A stretch of 7,147 nt of DNA, from positions 1 through 7,147 of the forward strand of contig JASEJH010000074.1 in NCBI GenBank assembly GCA_030016455.1, given 5' to 3'. Every line of letters begins with the position of its first letter. The stretch's first letter is position 1. Positions 1 through 7,147 of this stretch are shown piece by piece. This DNA comes from Thermoanaerobacteraceae bacterium (lineage in GTDB: Bacteria > Bacillota > Desulfotomaculia > Desulfotomaculales > Ammonificaceae). Below the pieces are notes generated by a model. The model had not been told where the DNA came from and did no database searches. It worked only from the letters and a program-made list of their open reading frames with translations. Made by a program: the position numbers and the translations under genes.

Positions 1-20
1 CGCATGCCGGGTGGTGTGAG

Positions 21-46
21 AGGACGGGGGCTAACCGCCCCCTCCT
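21..46 (-). terminator. GC-rich hairpin downstream of the anti-sigma gene, possible terminator
   Basis: The arms AGGA-C-GGGGGC (21-31) and GCCCCCTCCT (37-46) pair over ten base pairs with one bulged C (25) around a five-base loop. The hairpin lies about 33 bases past the stop codon of the minus-strand anti-sigma gene, where the sigma/anti-sigma transcript should end. No T-run follows on the minus strand, so it is not a standard intrinsic terminator. It could be a weak or factor-assisted terminator, or a structure protecting the 3' end. The call rests on stem strength and position only. Confidence 0.35.
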
Positions 47-78
47 ACTCGATTGCTGGGTCAACTATAAGCAGAAGT

Positions 79-1098
79 TTACTGGATGAGGCAGAGGGTA
101 ACAACCCATTTATTCGCCAGAGCGTCCCACTCGGTGAGCTGCTTCTCCAGTTCCGCGAGCCTGGCGTCAATCGTCGCCTGCTCGCTTTCGGGTGCCGTAT
201 TCCTGCTTCCCGCCAGACTTTCGTACTCGGCCTTGGCCTGGTTGAAGTCGTCGGTAATGTTCCGGTGGTCGTCTTCCCGCTCGATTACCGCACCCAGGGC
301 ACTGAGAGCCGCGATGAAACCTTCGGATTTATCCGGTGCCACCTGGAAGTGGAACGCTTGAATTCGGCGTTGCCCGTCGGTCGTATCCGCCACACAGCCC
401 CCGCTGGCTCCCCACGTGCGGGCCGTTGCCAGCGCTTTATCCCCAGCTGCCTTCAGGTCCTGAACCTCCAGGCGCAGCAGCGTGCTTCGCAGTACCCGTT
501 GCTGGCTCAGGAAAAACACCGTCCGGCCGGCGGCGATGCTAGTCTGGCGCTCCTGCACGGGCGCCGGTTTGCTTTCCGTTGCCTTGGGCTCCGGCTGCTT
601 CACCGGCGCTGCAAGCTCCGGGGACGGTTGGGTTTCGGGTTGCTCCTTCAGGATGCCGTTCCCCGGCTGCTGGGTATTGCCTTGTTTGGGCTCCTCGGCT
701 CCGGGCCGTACTTCCGGTTGCCGGGTAATTGCCGGGGGGGTTCCGGCTATTTCGGGTGCCCCTGGACCGCCAGCCCTGACCAGCGCCAGCGCGCCTACCG
801 CCAGGATCAGCATTGCGGCGGCGGCCGCAACAAGCTGTTTCCACCCCGTCAGCCGGTTCCACCGGCTGTTGCCCCCGGGCTGTTCGGTCGTGCTGATCCG
901 GGCCATCACCCCGGCGGCAAAATTGGCCGGCGCCGGCGGTGCTTTTTCTGCTGCCTGGAGGGCGCGCGAGGTCTGCTGCAGGAGGAAAAACTCCTGCCGG
1001 CAAGCCGGACACGCTGCAAGGTGCGCCTTTACACCCGGTTGCGCTTCCGGGTTGTCGAGCAGATGCGGCAAAATCTTTTGCACCCGACTGCACCGCAT
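79..1098 (-). CDS. Membrane anti-sigma factor: zinc-finger (zf-HC2) domain, one TM helix, DUF4349-like outer domain
   Basis: Probable anti-sigma factor that holds the adjacent ECF sigma factor inactive at the membrane. The 339-residue protein opens with a ZAS/zf-HC2 motif: Cys3 plus H26-x3-C30-x2-C33, the usual zinc ligands. One strongly hydrophobic helix follows at about 87-108. Residues 112-182 are a proline/glutamate/glutamine-rich stalk. Residues 190-339 resemble DUF4349: a 'leV-Dl' strand, a GG-Cys turn (233-235), an 'LGAVIERE' segment (268-275), 'ITDDF' (281-285), then a charged helix and a final beta strand. The expected topology is N-terminus inside and C-terminus outside. The ATG lies 4 bases after the sigma stop, with a modest GGAG just upstream inside the sigma 3' end, so translation is probably coupled. 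The zinc-finger and TM assignments are firm. The DUF4349 assignment is by eye, and the sensed signal is unknown. Confidence 0.92.
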   Translation of the reverse strand: MRCSRVQKILPHLLDNPEAQPGVKAHLAACPACRQEFFLLQQTSRALQAAEKAPPAPANFAAGVMARISTTEQPGGNSRWNRLTGWKQLVAAAAAMLILAVGALALVRAGGPGAPEIAGTPPAITRQPEVRPGAEEPKQGNTQQPGNGILKEQPETQPSPELAAPVKQPEPKATESKPAPVQERQTSIAAGRTVFFLSQQRVLRSTLLRLEVQDLKAAGDKALATARTWGASGGCVADTTDGQRRIQAFHFQVAPDKSEGFIAALSALGAVIEREDDHRNITDDFNQAKAEYESLAGSRNTAPESEQATIDARLAELEKQLTEWDALANKWVVTLCLIQ

Positions 1099-1102
1099 GG
1101 TA

Positions 1103-1696
1103 TCACTCCGTTACCGGAAGTTCAAACCCCTTCTTGGCCGCCATCCGGCGTAGCGTCTTTTTTAGGGCGTTGCGCGCCCGGTTCAGGCGGGACTTCACCG
1201 TGCCCGGCGCCACACCCAGGGTAGCGGCTATCTCTTCGTAACTCAAAGACTCCATTTCCCGCAGAACCAGCACCGCCCGGTGCTCTTTCGGTAATACCGC
1301 CAGCGCTTCCCGTACCAGAAGCTGAAACTCGGCGTTCTCCAGTACCTGCTCCGGTTGCTGGTTGTTGTCTGCTACCTGCCGGAGGAGTTCACCTTCGGTC
1401 GTCAGAACCGGATCGTCGAGGGAGAACTCGTTGTGGTTGCGTTTCCGGTAACTGAGCCATAAGTTAACTGCAATCCGGTGCAGGTAGGTACCGAAATCCG
1501 CCTCTTGGCGGAACTTGCCCAACGCCCGGTATGCCCGAACAAAAGCCTCCTGTGCCAGATCCTGCGCGTCGGTGTGATTCCCCGCCAACCGGTGACAAAG
1601 ACCGTACAGGCGGTCCTGGTACAGCAAAACCAACTGTTCAAAGGCCTGTACGTTGCCGTTCTGGGCTTGCGTGACCAGCGCTTTCACGTCCACCAA
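1103..1696 (-). CDS. ECF-type RNA polymerase sigma factor (SigW-like)
   Basis: A group 4 (extracytoplasmic function) sigma factor that should direct RNA polymerase to a small stress regulon. From the preferred start it is 197 residues, typical for the family. Sigma region 2 spans about 18-87, with 'DAQDLAQEAFVRAY' (43-56) and 'YLHRIAVN' (71-78), the family's core-binding and -10 recognition signature. Sigma region 4 spans about 125-185, with 'LPKEHRAVLVLREMESLSY' and the helix-turn-helix 'EEIAATLGVAPGTVKSRL' (154-171) for the -35. I chose TTG at 1696 because GGAGG (1709-1705) sits 8 bases upstream and the protein then begins VDVKALVTQAQNGN, as ECF factors usually do. GTG at 1693 is nearly as good. 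The frame is open to a TTG at 1747, but that codon lacks a ribosome binding site and lies inside a probable ECF promoter. The anti-sigma gene follows directly. Confidence 0.95.
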   Translation of the reverse strand: MVDVKALVTQAQNGNVQAFEQLVLLYQDRLYGLCHRLAGNHTDAQDLAQEAFVRAYRALGKFRQEADFGTYLHRIAVNLWLSYRKRNHNEFSLDDPVLTTEGELLRQVADNNQQPEQVLENAEFQLLVREALAVLPKEHRAVLVLREMESLSYEEIAATLGVAPGTVKSRLNRARNALKKTLRRMAAKKGFELPVTE

Positions 1697-1704
1697 AGGA
1701 GCAT

Positions 1705-1709
1705 CCTCC
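1705..1709 (-). promoter_or_regulatory. Ribosome binding site deciding the sigma-factor start
   Basis: GGAGG on the minus strand lies 8 bases before TTG (1696) and 11 before GTG (1693). No Shine-Dalgarno sequence precedes the upstream in-frame TTG at 1747, where the bases are T-rich. This supports the shorter sigma protein. Confidence 0.7.
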
Positions 1710-1736
1710 TCTGGGCCCGGAACTTCCGGACACTTT

Positions 1737-1765
1737 TTAGACTTCAAAAAGAGGTAAAAAGTTCC
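1737..1765 (-). promoter_or_regulatory. Probable ECF-sigma promoter (autoregulatory) for the sigma/anti-sigma operon
   Basis: On the minus strand GGAACTT (1765-1759) is separated by 16 bases from GTCTAA (1742-1737). This matches the general ECF -35 (GGAAC core) and the E. coli sigma-E style -10. Transcription would start near 1730, leaving a leader of about 30 bases that contains the GGAGG site before the sigma start at 1696. ECF operons are commonly autoregulated, so the location fits. That this particular sigma factor recognises it is an inference. Confidence 0.6.
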
Positions 1766-1783
1766 CGTATTCTTCCCGTATTC
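1762..1783 (-). repeat. Perfect 11-bp tandem direct repeat at the sigma-operon promoter
   Basis: Two adjacent identical copies of GAATACGGGAA (minus strand) occupy 1783-1773 and 1772-1762. The proximal copy overlaps the first five bases of the -35 element GGAACTT. A period of 11 bp is about one helical turn, so both copies would face the same side of the DNA, as activator or repressor half-sites often do. No known regulator is recognised, and chance duplication by slippage is possible. Confidence 0.7.
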
Positions 1784-1930
1784 TCATTAAGAGCATCCTT
1801 TTGCTTATAAAAGAAGTCGTTGCTGCTTGCGAATTTGTAAGGGTTTTGCCGCTCCCGCACGTTCAACCGTAGTTTATCATTCCGGTGCACGGTAACACAA
1901 GCAGGGAGTGGTTTCCTCGCCGGCGGCTGA

Positions 1931-3463
<1,533 letters not shown>

Positions 3464-3487
3464 CGACTGATCGTCGGGTAAGCAGTT

Positions 3488-3528
3488 AAAAAAAATTCCT
3501 CCCGCTTAGCAGGAGGAATCTTTTTTTT
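3488..3528 (+). terminator. Intrinsic terminator of guaB, probably bidirectional
   Basis: A perfect 8-bp stem, ATTCCTCC (3495-3502) with GGAGGAAT (3512-3519), encloses a 9-base loop. Eight T's follow (3521-3528) and eight A's precede (3488-3495). The U-tract serves guaB on the plus strand, and the mirrored A-tract gives a U-tract to minus-strand transcripts. It sits 24 bases past the guaB stop and isolates guaB from the coiled-coil gene. Confidence 0.93.
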
Positions 3529-3581
3529 ACGGAATTAATGTTAAATAATGGAACGATTTCTATCTTAAGGAAGGTGGTTTT

Positions 3582-4961
3582 GTGCACGGCAGGCTTTACT
3601 CGCTGACCGACCTCTTGAAGCGAACCCTTTATTTTTTCGAGGTACTGCCGGCGAAGGAGATTGCTTCCTACGTCCGGCGGAAGATGCTGCGGGACCTTTC
3701 CCTTCAGGAGGTAGAGGAAAAAGTCTTGCTCTGCCTGAAGCAGCACTCCTGCTTCTACTGCGACGAAAAGAACCGGTGGTATCTAAACACCGAGGGTTTT
3801 CGAAGCAACGACCCGTTCTACCACCTTCTTCTCAAACGCCAGCAGCCGTTGAGTTTGTGGGAGCTGCGGCGGGAAGAAAAAGACAAGCGCAAAAAGGCTA
3901 AAAGGCTCTTCGTCGAAGAAGCGAACCTGATCTCGGACGGCCGGTTCGTGCATCTGGATACGGGCATGTGGGGTTTGACCGAATGGGACCTGGACGCCGG
4001 ACAGTACCCTTTGAAGTTCCTGGTCCTGAAGGTCCTGCGCGCCCACCCGGGAGGGCTTTCCCTGAACCAGGTCGTCGAGGCGGTCAACTTCTGGCGGCCG
4101 GTGACCCCGCAGGCGGTGGAAGGGGTGCTCCGCCGCTTCCCGTTTTTTGAGCAGCAGGGGGATACCTGGTCCTACAGCGCTGCGGCTCAGGTCGCGTACG
4201 ACGCGGTGATGAAGCGTTTCCTCGGATTGCTCCGGGAGCAGAAGCAGCGTCATAACGCGGAACGGGAGGCGTGGCAGAAGCGGTTCCTGTCTCTGAAGAT
4301 GCAGTTGAAGGAGTTGAGCGCTGCCCAGCAGCAGGCTGCCGCCGCTCTGGCTGCGCAGGCCCGTTACCGGGAAGAATACGAGAATCTGAGCAGCCGGTTT
4401 TCTGAAAAAGAGCTATTGCTCACCCTGCGGAAGCGGGAACTGGTTTATTACCGGGAGCAGGTCAAAAAGTTAGAGAACAAGGCCCAGAGCATTCTTCACC
4501 AGTGCCGTCTCTGGGTGGGCCGGGCCCGGGAGGAGGAAAAGGAGGTTGCCCGGTTGGAAGGGCTCGTAGAAGAACTGAATGCCACAGTGGCCGACCTGCG
4601 GGCCCAGGTGGTGCAGGAGCAGGAAAAGAGCCGGGAGGCGAAGGCAAAACTGGCCGAGCTCCGCGAGCAGTATGGAAACCAGCTTGCCAGCCTGCAGCGC
4701 GAGGTCATCGACTGGAAGCAGAAGGCTGAACAAAGTGCGGCCCGGGCGGCAGAGAACGAGCGGCGCCTGCTGGCCGAGAACGCCCGGCTGGCGGGCGAAC
4801 TGCAGAAGGTGCTTGGAGCGGGTCAGGAGCTCGAACGGGATTACCGCTTCCTGCAGCAGGAGTGCAGCCGTCTACGGGAGGAGTACCGTCAAATGGAACG
4901 CCGCCTGAAGCATCCCCTGGTAAGGTTTGTGAGCAGAATCAGCCTGTTCTTCGTCCGGTAG
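3582..4961 (+). CDS. Uncharacterised protein: tandem winged-helix (HARE-HTH-like) N-terminus plus long coiled coil
   Basis: I do not recognise this 459-residue protein as a named family. Residues 1-200 look like two or three winged-helix units, about 5-70, 75-138 and 141-199, each ending in an aromatic wing strand ('RWYLN' 65-69, 'MWGLTEW' 129-135, 'TWSYS' 195-199). The middle unit's 'DGRFVHLDTGMWGLTEW' (119-135) closely resembles the end of the HARE-HTH domain of RNA polymerase delta subunit, whose wing has the same DGRF-x-WGL pattern. Residues about 205-443 are charged, Glu/Arg/Gln-rich, almost free of proline and probably a long coiled coil. The tail 'HPLVRFVSRISLFFVR' (444-459) is basic and hydrophobic and might touch membrane or a partner. 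There is no signal peptide. The GTG start follows AAGGTGG by 5 bases. A DNA- or polymerase-associated scaffold is possible, but the function is unknown. Confidence 0.87.
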   Translation: MHGRLYSLTDLLKRTLYFFEVLPAKEIASYVRRKMLRDLSLQEVEEKVLLCLKQHSCFYCDEKNRWYLNTEGFRSNDPFYHLLLKRQQPLSLWELRREEKDKRKKAKRLFVEEANLISDGRFVHLDTGMWGLTEWDLDAGQYPLKFLVLKVLRAHPGGLSLNQVVEAVNFWRPVTPQAVEGVLRRFPFFEQQGDTWSYSAAAQVAYDAVMKRFLGLLREQKQRHNAEREAWQKRFLSLKMQLKELSAAQQQAAAALAAQARYREEYENLSSRFSEKELLLTLRKRELVYYREQVKKLENKAQSILHQCRLWVGRAREEEKEVARLEGLVEELNATVADLRAQVVQEQEKSREAKAKLAELREQYGNQLASLQREVIDWKQKAEQSAARAAENERRLLAENARLAGELQKVLGAGQELERDYRFLQQECSRLREEYRQMERRLKHPLVRFVSRISLFFVR

Positions 4962-5009
4962 GCGGGAAGTTCTTGTTTTGCCAGAGCCGTGGCGCCGGTG
5001 GGGCGGGAG

Positions 5010-6824
5010 CTATGTTTCCTCCTGGACGGCGACGGCCTTCTTTCTGCCGAGGACGTCCAGAACTACCAGAATCCCCACGGCAACCGCCGCGGAAAGCCAG
5101 ACGAGGACGCCATACTGTTGCAGGGCGAGGTTGGTGAAGGTGCCGGCGGCAAGGGCTGTAGTTAACATAATACCGGTTACCTTGAGCATGTCCCGCCACG
5201 CGAGTTCCCGCCACAGGATCAAGAAGGTGGCCAGGCAAGGGAAATAGATCGCCAGGATGGTGCTGGCGACCACGAGTTGCTCCGGCGTCAGGTGAAGCGG
5301 GATCAGGATGCCCAGGGCCACGTCTTTCCGGAGAAACCCGAGCAGGAGTGCGGTAGCGGCGTCTCCGGGGAGGCCGAAAAGGAAGCGGAATAACGGTTCC
5401 ACGGTGCGGGCCAGGAGGTTGATGAGGCCGGAGAAGCAGGCCAAATTTACCACGAGGATGCCTGCCAGGATGAAGGGGATTGCTTCTTTGAAGAAATGGG
5501 TGAGCCGGAGGTGGAGTTTCTGGGCGAGAACCCTGAACTCCGGAATGCGGTAAGGCGGTATTTCTACCAGCAGCGAAGGGGTGAACCCCTTCAACCACCG
5601 GTTGAGCAGGAGGCCGAGAACGACCCAGACGCAGAGCAGCGTAAGGAAGACGTGGGCCACGTAAAACCCTCCATGGCGGCCGAGCAGGGCAAAGATCATC
5701 GCCGTCTGCGAAAAGCAGGGGATGGCGGTCACCATCAGCGTACTGGCGATGAACTTCTGCCGGCGGCTTTCCAGGTTGCGGATCGAAAGGGCTGCCGGGA
5801 CGTTGCAGCCCAGCCCCAGAACCATCGGGATTATCGCGTATCCGTGCAGCCCGACGCGGTGCATCAGCCCGTCCAGGAGCACGGCAAGCCGCGGCAGGTA
5901 GCCGAAGTCCTCCAGGAATCCCAGGACCGCATAGAACGCGATGATATAAGGAAAGACCATCGCCAGGGGGATGTAAAGGCCTGTACTTAGAAGCCCCAGG
6001 GATTGAACGAAGTCGATCTTTCCGTCAACCAGCTGTCCGATCAATAAACTATGCAGGAAACCCTGCTCCCCGAGAGCGAGGCTCAACTTCTCCAGCAGGG
6101 GAGCGTATACCTGGTTGAAGAACGGTTCGAAAACGGAGCCGATCAGTCCTTCGCCGATGAAACGGATCGCTTTGAAAGCGCCGAAAAGCACTGCCGCACC
6201 CAGGAAAAAACCGCTCACCGGCATCACACTCAGGTCTTCCAGTTGTTCCAGGAGGGTATGGTGGCGGTGGGTCACCTGCTGTACCTCCCGGACGATGCGG
6301 CCCACGGTGGCGAAGCGTTCGTCGGTTGTCTGCCATTGAACCCGGCCCGTTCGGGCTTCGGGGAGGCGTTCGATGAGTCTTTTCATCCCCTGGCCGCTAA
6401 TGGCAGCCGTGGTTACTACAGGCACTTCCAGGATCTCTTCCAGTCTCACGGCGTCGATGAGTATTCCTTTGTGCTGGGCCTCATCCCACAGGTTCAGCGC
6501 TACAAGCACCGGTACCTTCCGTTCGAGGAGCTCGAGGGTAAGGTAGAGGTTGCGCTCCAGGTTGGTAGCGTCCACCACGTTGATGATCACATCCCCGTAA
6601 GGGAGCATAGCTACCGCCACCTCTTCGGCCTTACAGGTTGGTTCGAGGGTGTAGGAGCCGGGAACATCTATTACTTCAACCCGCTCACCGTCAAGGTTCA
6701 GGTAACCCCGGGTGTACTCCACGGTTGTACCCGGGTAGTTTGAGGAGATCACCCGCGTACCGGTGAGTTGGGAAAAGATGACGCTCTTACCGACGTTTGG
6801 ATTGCCGACCAGCAGAATTCTCAC
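5010..6824 (-). CDS. feoB: Ferrous iron transport protein B (short, divergent second cysteine motif)
   Basis: Inner-membrane Fe(II) importer with a cytoplasmic GTPase domain. The 604 residues begin with the G domain: G1 'GNPNVGKS' (7-14), G2 within 'YPGTT' (30-34), G3 'DVPG' (53-56), G4 'NLWD' (111-114) and probable G5 'TAAISG' (139-144). A helical spacer leads to a membrane domain from about 200 with many hydrophobic helices. It contains the gate motif 'GLGCNVPAAL' (Cys340), a second cysteine segment 'PCFSQTAM' (Cys370), 'GFLRKDVALG' (496-505) and 'YFPCLATFLILWRELAW' (527-543). It is well short of the roughly 770 residues of E. coli FeoB. The second cysteine segment differs from the usual PC-G/S-A-R-L-P. 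The GTG start has GGAGG 6 bases upstream and lies inside feoA (38-base overlap). It is convergent with the coiled-coil gene, 48 bases away, with no clear terminator between. Confidence 0.96.
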   Translation of the reverse strand: MRILLVGNPNVGKSVIFSQLTGTRVISSNYPGTTVEYTRGYLNLDGERVEVIDVPGSYTLEPTCKAEEVAVAMLPYGDVIINVVDATNLERNLYLTLELLERKVPVLVALNLWDEAQHKGILIDAVRLEEILEVPVVTTAAISGQGMKRLIERLPEARTGRVQWQTTDERFATVGRIVREVQQVTHRHHTLLEQLEDLSVMPVSGFFLGAAVLFGAFKAIRFIGEGLIGSVFEPFFNQVYAPLLEKLSLALGEQGFLHSLLIGQLVDGKIDFVQSLGLLSTGLYIPLAMVFPYIIAFYAVLGFLEDFGYLPRLAVLLDGLMHRVGLHGYAIIPMVLGLGCNVPAALSIRNLESRRQKFIASTLMVTAIPCFSQTAMIFALLGRHGGFYVAHVFLTLLCVWVVLGLLLNRWLKGFTPSLLVEIPPYRIPEFRVLAQKLHLRLTHFFKEAIPFILAGILVVNLACFSGLINLLARTVEPLFRFLFGLPGDAATALLLGFLRKDVALGILIPLHLTPEQLVVASTILAIYFPCLATFLILWRELAWRDMLKVTGIMLTTALAAGTFTNLALQQYGVLVWLSAAVAVGILVVLDVLGRKKAVAVQEET

Positions 6825-7068
6825 TGGGAACCTCCACGATCACTTTCTTGGCCAGGCCGAACCCCAGTGCCACCTGGGTTTGCTCGACGTTTACCACCAC
6901 GGGGCCGCCGAGCGGCATCTCGCTTACCTTCACTATTTCCCTGCCGGGAATAATACCGAGGGCTTGAAGCCGCCTGACGGCCTGCAGACCACCGGTTATC
7001 CCGTAAACGCGGCCGCGCACTCCCTTCTTCAGCTCCGGCAGCGTGCATTGCCTGAACGTATCGTTCAT
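6787..7068 (-). CDS. feoA: Ferrous iron transport protein A
   Basis: Small cytoplasmic SH3-fold protein that supports FeoB-mediated Fe(II) uptake. From the chosen start it is 93 residues. The family hallmarks are 'GGLQAVRRLQALGIIPG' in the first half and 'PLGGPVVVNVEQTQVALG' followed by 'AKKVIVEV' in the second. The short tail after the core is basic (KRR end) and is encoded within the overlap with feoB. I chose ATG at 7068 because AAGGAGG (7086-7080) lies upstream. The frame is also open to a TTG at 7101, but that start has no ribosome binding site and would overlap the preceding gene. The 38-base overlap with feoB and the 7-base gap to the upstream gene suggest one operon with coupled translation. 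Confidence 0.94.
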   Translation of the reverse strand: MNDTFRQCTLPELKKGVRGRVYGITGGLQAVRRLQALGIIPGREIVKVSEMPLGGPVVVNVEQTQVALGFGLAKKVIVEVPSENSAGRQSKRR

Positions 7069-7075
7069 CTCCGGG

Positions 7076-7147
7076 TCATCCTCCTTCGGTCTGGTTGACA
7101 AGGCATTCGCGGCACTCCCCGAGGATTTTCTGGGCGTATCCTTTGAT
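7076..7147 (-). CDS. C-terminal end of a probable Fur-family metal regulator (partial)
   Basis: An open frame enters from the right edge and ends in TGA at 7078-7076, 7 bases before feoA. Its last 23 residues include 'IKGYAQKILGECRECLVNQ'. This lines up in spacing with the C-terminal Fur/PerR pattern 'GH-x5-G-x-C-x2-C', whose CxxC pair binds structural zinc. The expected His is Tyr here. A Fur-type repressor at the head of an iron-uptake operon makes biological sense. The alternative is another metal regulator, such as a DtxR/MntR-type protein with a terminal cysteine pair. Only a short tail is visible, so the family call is tentative, while the existence of a coding frame is supported by position and the feoA start. 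Confidence 0.58.
   Translation of the reverse strand: MKGYAQKILGECRECLVNQTEGG
7080..7086 (-). promoter_or_regulatory. Ribosome binding site deciding the feoA start
   Basis: AAGGAGG on the minus strand lies 11 bases before ATG 7068. The spacing is slightly long, but no other start codon occurs in the feoA frame between them. The site overlaps the last codons of the preceding gene, consistent with translational coupling. Confidence 0.6.

Noticed and set aside
4..1224. Long open frame of 406 codons on the plus strand opposite the anti-sigma gene
   Set aside because: It lies opposite clearly conserved sigma and anti-sigma coding sequence, has arginine/proline-rich low-complexity composition typical of a GC-rich shadow frame, and shows no recognisable domain.
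1737..1787. Possible 16-residue leader peptide (MRIREEYGNFLPLFEV) on the minus strand before the sigma gene, with AAGGA upstream
   Set aside because: It runs through the tandem repeat and the ECF promoter and ends exactly in the -10. It would be made only if transcription starts further upstream, for which support is weak. Short frames like this arise by chance.
1804..1833. Possible housekeeping promoter on the minus strand (TTCGCA, 18 bases, TATAAG) upstream of the sigma operon
   Set aside because: The -35 matches only 4 of 6 positions and the spacing is at the edge. It could be a second promoter, but the evidence is too thin to annotate.
4962..5009. Terminator between the convergent coiled-coil gene and feoB
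   Set aside because: Only a weak 4-bp stem (GCCA/TGGC, 4980-4993) and GC-rich bases without T-runs are present, so no terminator can be supported.
6051..6743. Open frame of 230 codons on the plus strand inside feoB
   Set aside because: It is antisense to the conserved GTPase domain of FeoB and has no recognisable motif or ribosome binding site that I can see.
7069..7101. Upstream TTG start (7101) for feoA
   Set aside because: It has no Shine-Dalgarno sequence and would overlap the preceding gene by 26 bases, and the extra 11 residues lie outside the FeoA core.

Overview
The window holds six complete genes and the 3' end of a seventh. They form four transcription blocks of mostly housekeeping and stress-response character. 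The moderately high GC content, strong GGAGG-type ribosome binding sites, frequent GTG/TTG starts and the protein sequences suggest a Gram-positive anaerobe of the Clostridia (Desulfotomaculum/Moorella/Pelotomaculum-like). That placement is an inference from style and was not tested by any search. I see no CRISPR array, insertion sequence, tRNA, rRNA, phage gene or defence system.

Left block (about 20-1790, minus strand): an ECF sigma factor gene is followed 4 bases later by its probable membrane anti-sigma factor. The anti-sigma protein has a zinc-binding N-terminus, one membrane helix, a proline-rich stalk and an outer domain resembling DUF4349. A textbook ECF promoter (GGAACTT, 16 bases, GTCTAA) lies where the longest reading frame of the sigma gene would begin. 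This suggests autoregulation and moves the sigma start about 50 bases inward, to a codon with a good ribosome binding site. A perfect 11-bp tandem repeat abuts the -35 element. A GC-rich hairpin downstream may end the operon.

Centre (1950-3530, plus strand): guaB, encoding IMP dehydrogenase, stands alone between an extended -10 promoter and a symmetrical, probably bidirectional, intrinsic terminator. It is transcribed divergently from the sigma operon.

Centre-right (3567-4961, plus strand): an unrecognised 459-residue protein. Its N-terminal 200 residues look like two or three tandem winged-helix units, one closely resembling the HARE-HTH domain of RNA polymerase delta subunit. About 240 residues of charged coiled coil and a short basic/aromatic tail follow. 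It is the least explained gene here.

Right block (5010-7147, minus strand, convergent with the coiled-coil gene): an iron-uptake operon. It reads from the C-terminal tail of a probable Fur-family regulator into feoA and then feoB. The junctions are a 7-base gap and a 38-base overlap, so the genes are probably transcribed and translated together. The operon promoter lies outside the window. FeoB is short and has a non-canonical second cysteine motif in its membrane domain.
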